Source: Scylla paramamosain (Eukaryota > Arthropoda > Malacostraca > Decapoda > Portunidae). From it: a DNA stretch of 64,000 bases. The stretch covers positions 12,187,368-12,251,367 of the forward strand of contig NC_087183.1 of the NCBI RefSeq assembly GCF_035594125.1, written 5' to 3'. The notes under the pieces are model-generated. The model searched no databases. It saw only the letters and a program-made list of their open reading frames with translations, and was not told the DNA's origin. How positions within the stretch are numbered: position 1 is the first letter of the stretch; each line of letters begins with the position of its first letter. Made by a program: the position numbers and the translations under genes. Shown piece after piece: positions 59,264 to 64,000 of the stretch.

Positions 59264-59343
<80 letters not shown>
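59264..59343 (+). repeat. (AC)n microsatellite, right arm of inverted pair
   Basis: 80 bp array, complementary to 59124-59205 with a 58 bp loop. Confidence 0.99.
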
Positions 59344-59345
<2 letters not shown>

Positions 59346-59416
59346 TTATCAATTACATTTTGCGAACCCTAATTTTTTCCTTTACAGATCAAATAGTTTA
59401 TAAATAGGAAAATAAT

Positions 59417-59524
59417 CACCACCACCACCACCACCACTGGCACCACCACCAACACCAACAACAAGAACACCAACACCACCAACACTACCACCAACATCAA
59501 CACCACCACCACCACCACCACCAA
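59417..59524 (+). repeat. (CAC)n/(AAC)n degenerate microsatellite
   Basis: CCA triplets at both ends with CAA and CAT changes between, then an A run at 59541-59559. Confidence 0.95.
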
Positions 59525-59699
59525 CTTGCATTCACGGGAAAAAAAAAAAAAAAAAAAAGTAAAAACGTTGATCACCTGAATAATACCTGTATGATTCCCA
59601 ACTGATGGAAGTGAAGCCTATAAATGTTTTTTTTTTTTTTTCTGATAATTATGCCATATGTTTTATTATTTTTTCCGAGTAATAATTGCGGAATGACTG

Positions 59700-60445
59700 A
59701 TGAAACCTGGCCATAATAACGATCATTAGGTATTGTATTTTGCTGTGGAGGTAATTGAAGAGTTGGGGGTATTATTGTTAAGTTACAGGCTTCTTTCTAT
59801 GATATTTTGTCTTTATGATCATCAGCTGTCATTGGAGTTCATTGTTACAGAGAAAAAAAAATGAAAAAATGATGCATTAGAGGCTCTATTGGTCAGTCAA
59901 AAGCGCCTACACACAGCAGGTATCAATAGAGTTTACTTACTTGATTGTAGAAAAAGATAAGCTCGAGAAATTAATGAGTTATAAGAAAATATATATAGTA
60001 CTTATAATAACTATCATTAGCTGGTGTATTATATTGTTATGGAGGAAAATTGGCAGGTAGATTTGTTTTTGTACTCTGTTCAAAGTGCCCTCAATAGCAG
60101 TCATGTGGATGTTAGATATTATATTGTAGTAAGAAAAAGAATCCGTGATATTGAGTTAGAAAAAAAATGTTTCTTAGTTCCCGTATTAATTATCACAAGT
60201 CACTGTACTTCACTGATATGGAGGGAAGTGAAGTGTCAGACTTGGATTAGTTGAGATTTACAGTGAATGGGTAGAAAACAAAATGGATCCGTGTACCTAC
60301 GAGCATAATAACTATCACTTTTTATTTCTTAAGGGGGGAAAATAAAAAGTTTTACCTATTAGTGATAAGTCAAAAGTCGTATCGTCAGGTACATACGTAT
60401 ATTATTACAGGAAAAAAGAGAGAGTTCGGGATATTAATGGAACAG
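59700..60445 (+). repeat. satellite-like tandem repeat, about 295 bp period (possible 150-bp sub-unit)
   Basis: 'ataataacgatcattag', 'ataataactatcattag' and 'ataataactatcacttt' start at 59713, 60004 and 60305 (spacing 291 and 301). Each is followed by a 'gtattatattgttatggagg'-like line and later by 'gtcaaaagcgc / agcagtcatgtgg / gtcaaaagtcgtat' and 'attgtagaaaaagataa / attgtagtaagaaaaag'. Strongly diverged. Confidence 0.75.
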
Positions 60446-61280
60446 AATAAAGTAACGGTTCATAGCTCTCATGCAGGATTTAAGTGGCGCGGGCCGATGC
60501 CTTGAGCGTCTTCCAGGAGCTTCACAAAGACAGAAAAAATATGTACTCGTTTTATTCTACTGCTGTTCCTTCCTCCCTTGTGCCCTTGTGCTCTTCCCGG
60601 AACGCCGCTTCTACATAACTACTGTAATTTTCACCATTGCTAAGATTTGTTGCCAGTGTTTCCTCTTAATTTTTTTGCGATCAGTTTCACTTGTTTATCA
60701 TCACTCCTTCTTAGCTCGTCTGTGTTCTGTGATTATTATTTCTTTGTCTTCCCTCATGATTCCCTTTTTTTAATTTTTTTTTATTATCAGTTATATTCAT
60801 CTATTTTCTCTCGTGGTGTTTTTTTTTTTTTACTTTTCTTCTCGATGTTTTCTCTTGTAATAGTTTTTAGTTGTGTTTTCATCTAAACTTTTTTTTTCCT
60901 TCGTTGATAATATAGTTTTCTTTCTCTCTGATGTTATTTTCTCTGTTTGTCTTTTCACACAAAATGTTTCTTCGATACTGTTGGTGGTAGTTTTTATAGA
61001 ATAGATTTTATACTTTCTTTTCATGTTTATACTTTTGTTTTTGGCCTCGGTATTATTTTTTTTCTTCTCCTTCTTTTTGTATATATATTTCTTGTTATTT
61101 TCTTTCCAACAAGTTCTCGTTTCTTTTCCTTATTTGTGTGGTGTAACATTGTTTGTTTGTTTGCTTGTTTTTTTTCGTGTTGAACTTTGTGCTCTCGTTT
61201 TCTTTTACTTGGACACTTCACACTGAGTTTGATTTTCTCTTTTGTAACCTAGTCAACTCATCTTTTATTGTCTGGCTCAA
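60446..61280. other. unique then T-rich sequence, no gene proven
   Basis: GC-richer at 60470-60610, then T-rich with TTTC/TTTG text. A 100-codon plus frame at 60471-60773 is unsupported. Confidence 0.5.
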
Positions 61281-61289
61281 CAGGTTCAC

Positions 61290-61535
61290 TTTTACCCTCA
61301 CCTTTGCGCTCACCTGAGGCTCAGTGCTCATGCTAACACGCCTCACACCTTCACCTTCTACCTTCCCGTGATCACCTCAGAGTCAGAACTCCCTCGGCAG
61401 CGGCGCCTCAAATCTCACCTTTTATGACCTTCCCGAAATAACCTGAGAACATGCTGATAATATTTTCCACCTTATGATCCCGAAATTAGACCTGAATAGC
61501 TATCCTGACAGTATTTCAAACTTCATGATCTCTGT
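61290..61535 (+). repeat. degenerate tandem repeat, about 52-bp unit
   Basis: 'caccttttatgaccttcccgaaat' (61416), 'caccttatgatcccgaaat' (61468) and 'aacttcatgatctc' (61519) are successive copies. Earlier CACCTT/CACCTGA text (61300-61390) may be older copies. Confidence 0.6.
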
Positions 61536-61539
61536 ATAT

Positions 61540-62499
61540 ATAACTCGTGTACAAGCAATACTTTTTTTTTATTTTCGTATTTCTCGTTATCTTCTAAAAA
61601 TAACGTTAGAAGAAGCAGGTGACGTCTCTTAATCATTTTCATTTCGAGTAATTTCATCAAAATCAAATACATCATTAAATGTACGATAGAACAGAGAGTC
61701 CAGGTTTTAAAGTTTCCAAGGCTGCAATCCAAAATTAGCCTTCCTTTTATATCTGCTGTGAATTAAACGGAGTGCAGAGAGTATCGCTGGAATCATCTAT
61801 TGGGTGTTACTCTGCATTTTGGCAGCAAATATTAACAAGAAAATGTCACAGAAACGTGTCCAAAATATTATTAAACACTATTCATGTATTCTCGCACAGT
61901 TTTGTCCATTTGCTTCTTTTCCTCGCCCCGCTGAGTTTACGGAACATTTTGTATCGACGTGAACATATGATTTTTATATTCTTTATTCTCGCCATAATAT
62001 TTTAATGAGGTCTGTGGTACCCGCTATGCCTCGCTGACAACCAACAAAAGCCGGTACTAACGAGAAACACACTTTTATACGGAATCGAATCCGAACTGTA
62101 AAAAACGCATACCAACATTATTATTCACTCTAAAAGGGCAGAAACTTAAATAAATTCGTAATGGAAATCTCTAACAGCTTTCATTATTATTTCGAAACTT
62201 TGTGGAAATGTTCGTCATAATCTATGTACGCGTTTAATATAGATATGTTGGAAGAGTCGAAGCAATGAAATGCAGGGATGCTGAGTGAAGAACTGTAGAG
62301 GATCGCCTTTATAAAGTGTGTCACCATGTAATCGCATTAGTAACTGGAGTTTATCCGTCTTACGCCACCAGCACCTTTCCACTCCAAGCCCCACAGGAAT
62401 AGGGAGCTCCGGACACCTTACCTGCTTTTCAATTTTGTACCTGTCTTTGTAGTTAATGGCTTTGAATGGACATGATACGAGTGCATTAATAATATTTTT

Positions 62500-62500
<1 letters not shown>
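61540..62500. other. AT-rich unique sequence, no gene proven
   Basis: On the minus strand a strong donor CAG|GTAAGG sits at 62421, after a short open frame (AINYKDRYKIEKQ), but no acceptor is evident. Confidence 0.45.

Positions 62501-62534
<34 letters not shown>
62501..62534 (+). repeat. (ACT)n microsatellite
   Basis: 11 triplets. Confidence 0.97.
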
Positions 62535-62876
62535 ACTACTTCAATCAGACACTACCTCAAACACGTAATACTTTATTTTGTATGTACGAGCTGGGTAAGT
62601 TGAGATATGTGTTAAAAAAAATGACAGTTCTCCATTCATTTAAAATTCACACTGCTAGTAGAATGTCGGTGAAAATTTAATTGACTCTAAACACCTGAAG
62701 TAAGGAGAATGTTCAGTATATTCCATGACTTTATTGAATTTTAAGCTTTTTCCTTGTTATATTTTTTGTGCTAATTTTTCCCTTTGCTTTACTTACCTGA
62801 TTACTGTTAAGATCTCACTACTGTCTCCTCTCGTTTATTTTCGAAGACTTGTGGATAACACGTCTCCAGGATCCTC

Positions 62877-62908
<32 letters not shown>

Positions 62909-62932
62909 CAGTAGCAGCAGACGCAGTAGCAG
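62877..62932 (+). repeat. (AGT)n then (CAG)-rich
   Basis: AGT triplets changing to GCA/CAG triplets. Confidence 0.95.
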
Positions 62933-63270
62933 GAAGTATAATATTAACATCACCACATCCAGTCCCGTAAGTTGTTTCCTCCAAAATTAAAACGAGAATC
63001 ACGTAGTTGGTGTTTGCTCTCACGAGTGGAGTGGAATCTGGCCGTGTTTGTTTATTAAGGTGGAGGCGAGTGTTTGCTGATCTCGTTAACGGGGCTTTTA
63101 GTGGTTCCGGCTCATTTTAGCGATATCGGAAAGCAGGGTGTTGCGTAGCTTACCAGACAGTGTTGCGGGGAGCGGAGGAAGGCAGGAGGTGTGAGGTGAG
63201 TGTTCTCGCTTCGTGGTTATGTGTTTCCGTGGTGGGCTGAGGAAGGCGCTGAGGGAGTGAGGAGGTAAAA
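62933..63270. other. unique sequence, no gene proven
   Basis: GC-balanced. A minus-strand GTAAGC donor-like site lies near 63151 after pyrimidine-rich text, without an identifiable exon. Confidence 0.4.
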
Positions 63271-63640
63271 AAAAAATACTGTGCACAGGGAGGAGGGAGG
63301 AAAGATGCTGTTAGGGAGGAAAGAAAATAATATGCCGTGGAGGGAGGGAAAGGAAAGATGATGCTGCTGCGGGAGAGAAGAATGTAGAAGGAAAGAAGGA
63401 AGGAGGTAAGGAAGATGCTGCCTTTGGTGTAGAGAAAAAAAGGCGGAGGATGAAGAGAGTAGAAATATGCTTTAGGCGGCGAAAAAAAAAAAAATACATA
63501 GAACACGCTGCTTTAGGGAATGATGGAGGAGGGAAAAGAAGAAGAGGACAAGAAGGAGGAAGAAAAAAAAACACAAGAACAAGGGCAAGGACAAGAACAA
63601 GACCAAGAAGAAGGGAAGCAGGAGATGAGAAGAAAATGTG
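63271..63640 (+). other. purine-rich tract with 'gatgctg' repeat words
   Basis: G/A-rich. 'agatgctg' recurs at 63304, 63357 and 63412 and 'aatatgc(t/c)' at 63329 and 63465: a decayed tandem repeat of roughly 55 bp. A (ACAAGA)n-like stretch is at 63573-63615. Confidence 0.65.
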
Positions 63641-64000
63641 AAGTATGATGTGGGCTTCCTTAAACTTACTTTGGTGTGCTGCTGCTACCTCTGTGTGGAT
63701 AACTTAGTCCAATGCATGACGGAAAGTAGAAAAGAATGCCAGGCTACTCGTGCAAAGGAAAGAATAATCCTAATTCAATTTTCTGAGTTTCCGGGATGTC
63801 TTGATGCTCCGCCTTTTAAAAGAGTTTTAACTCGCAGGATAATGGCGTAGTGCGGAGGGTGTGGGGGAGGTAAGACACGGAGGAGGCGTGCGTGAGAAAC
63901 TAAGTGTGAAGGTTGCTGGGGAGAAAAGGGAGATTTAAAATGAAATACGAGACGTAGGGAGGAGAGACAAGGCAACAGGAAGATGTGGGGAGAAATAAAA
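63641..64000. other. unique sequence, no gene proven
   Basis: A plus frame is open from 63629 to 63850 (about 74 codons, Cys-rich start then charged), but its only ATG is internal and no acceptor precedes it. Confidence 0.35.

Noticed and set aside
63629..63850. 74-codon plus frame, Cys-rich start
   Set aside because: Upstream stop at 63626 and no ATG before the hydrophobic part; no acceptor.

Overview
This window is eukaryotic, gene-poor, repeat-rich DNA. The most likely source is a decapod crustacean (crab or shrimp type). Three things support this: very long and pure (CT/GA)n and (GT/AC)n microsatellites throughout; several arrays of the arthropod telomere-type pentamer TTAGG/CCTAA; and two copies of a diverged 'aagaacataagag...gaagctgcaggaag...ggcagtccctgtat' repeat of a kind I associate with crab genomes. 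That last point is from memory, not from a search. There is no bacterial-style gene, operon, rRNA, canonical tRNA or CRISPR array. I recognise no protein family. Most long open frames are translations of simple repeats (SLSLSL, CVCVCV, HTHTHT, RERERE) and are not genes.

Layout: 1-142 could be the 3' end of a gene (open frames, then AATAAA and a U-rich stretch). 143-5,200 is T/pyrimidine-rich sequence with CT, GT and AC arrays. 5,200-11,010 carries several old degenerate tandem repeats, each with its own unit. 11,011-17,400 holds pyrimidine tracts, unique sequence with homeodomain-type motif clusters, and a long AC array. 17,400-20,100 has two more degenerate tandem repeats. 20,100-30,400 mixes GT/CT arrays with GC-rich islands near 23.4-24.6, 26.4-26.9 and 28.1-28.4 kb, and ends with a purine tract. 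30,443-32,459 is an extreme cluster in which about half the bases are dinucleotide or trinucleotide arrays. 32,890-33,085, 47,160-47,490 and 49,320-49,595 are TTAGG-like arrays. 36,890-37,560 is a GC-balanced, motif-rich island. 38,165-38,475, 40,385-40,895, 55,330-55,510 and 59,700-60,445 are further degenerate tandem repeats. 44.3-45.2 kb is a chain of trinucleotide arrays. By hand tally, pure dinucleotide arrays cover roughly 6 kb, near 10% of the window, and (AT)n arrays of comparable length are absent.

Possible coding sequence is limited to short candidate exons judged only by splice-site quality and open frames. The best are on the minus strand at 55,829-55,981 and 53,304-53,497 (compatible phase) and on the plus strand at 52,377-52,539. 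All are unproven. A window of this size will contain some such patterns by chance. The simplest reading is intergenic or large-intron sequence of a decapod, with perhaps a few exons of unidentified genes.
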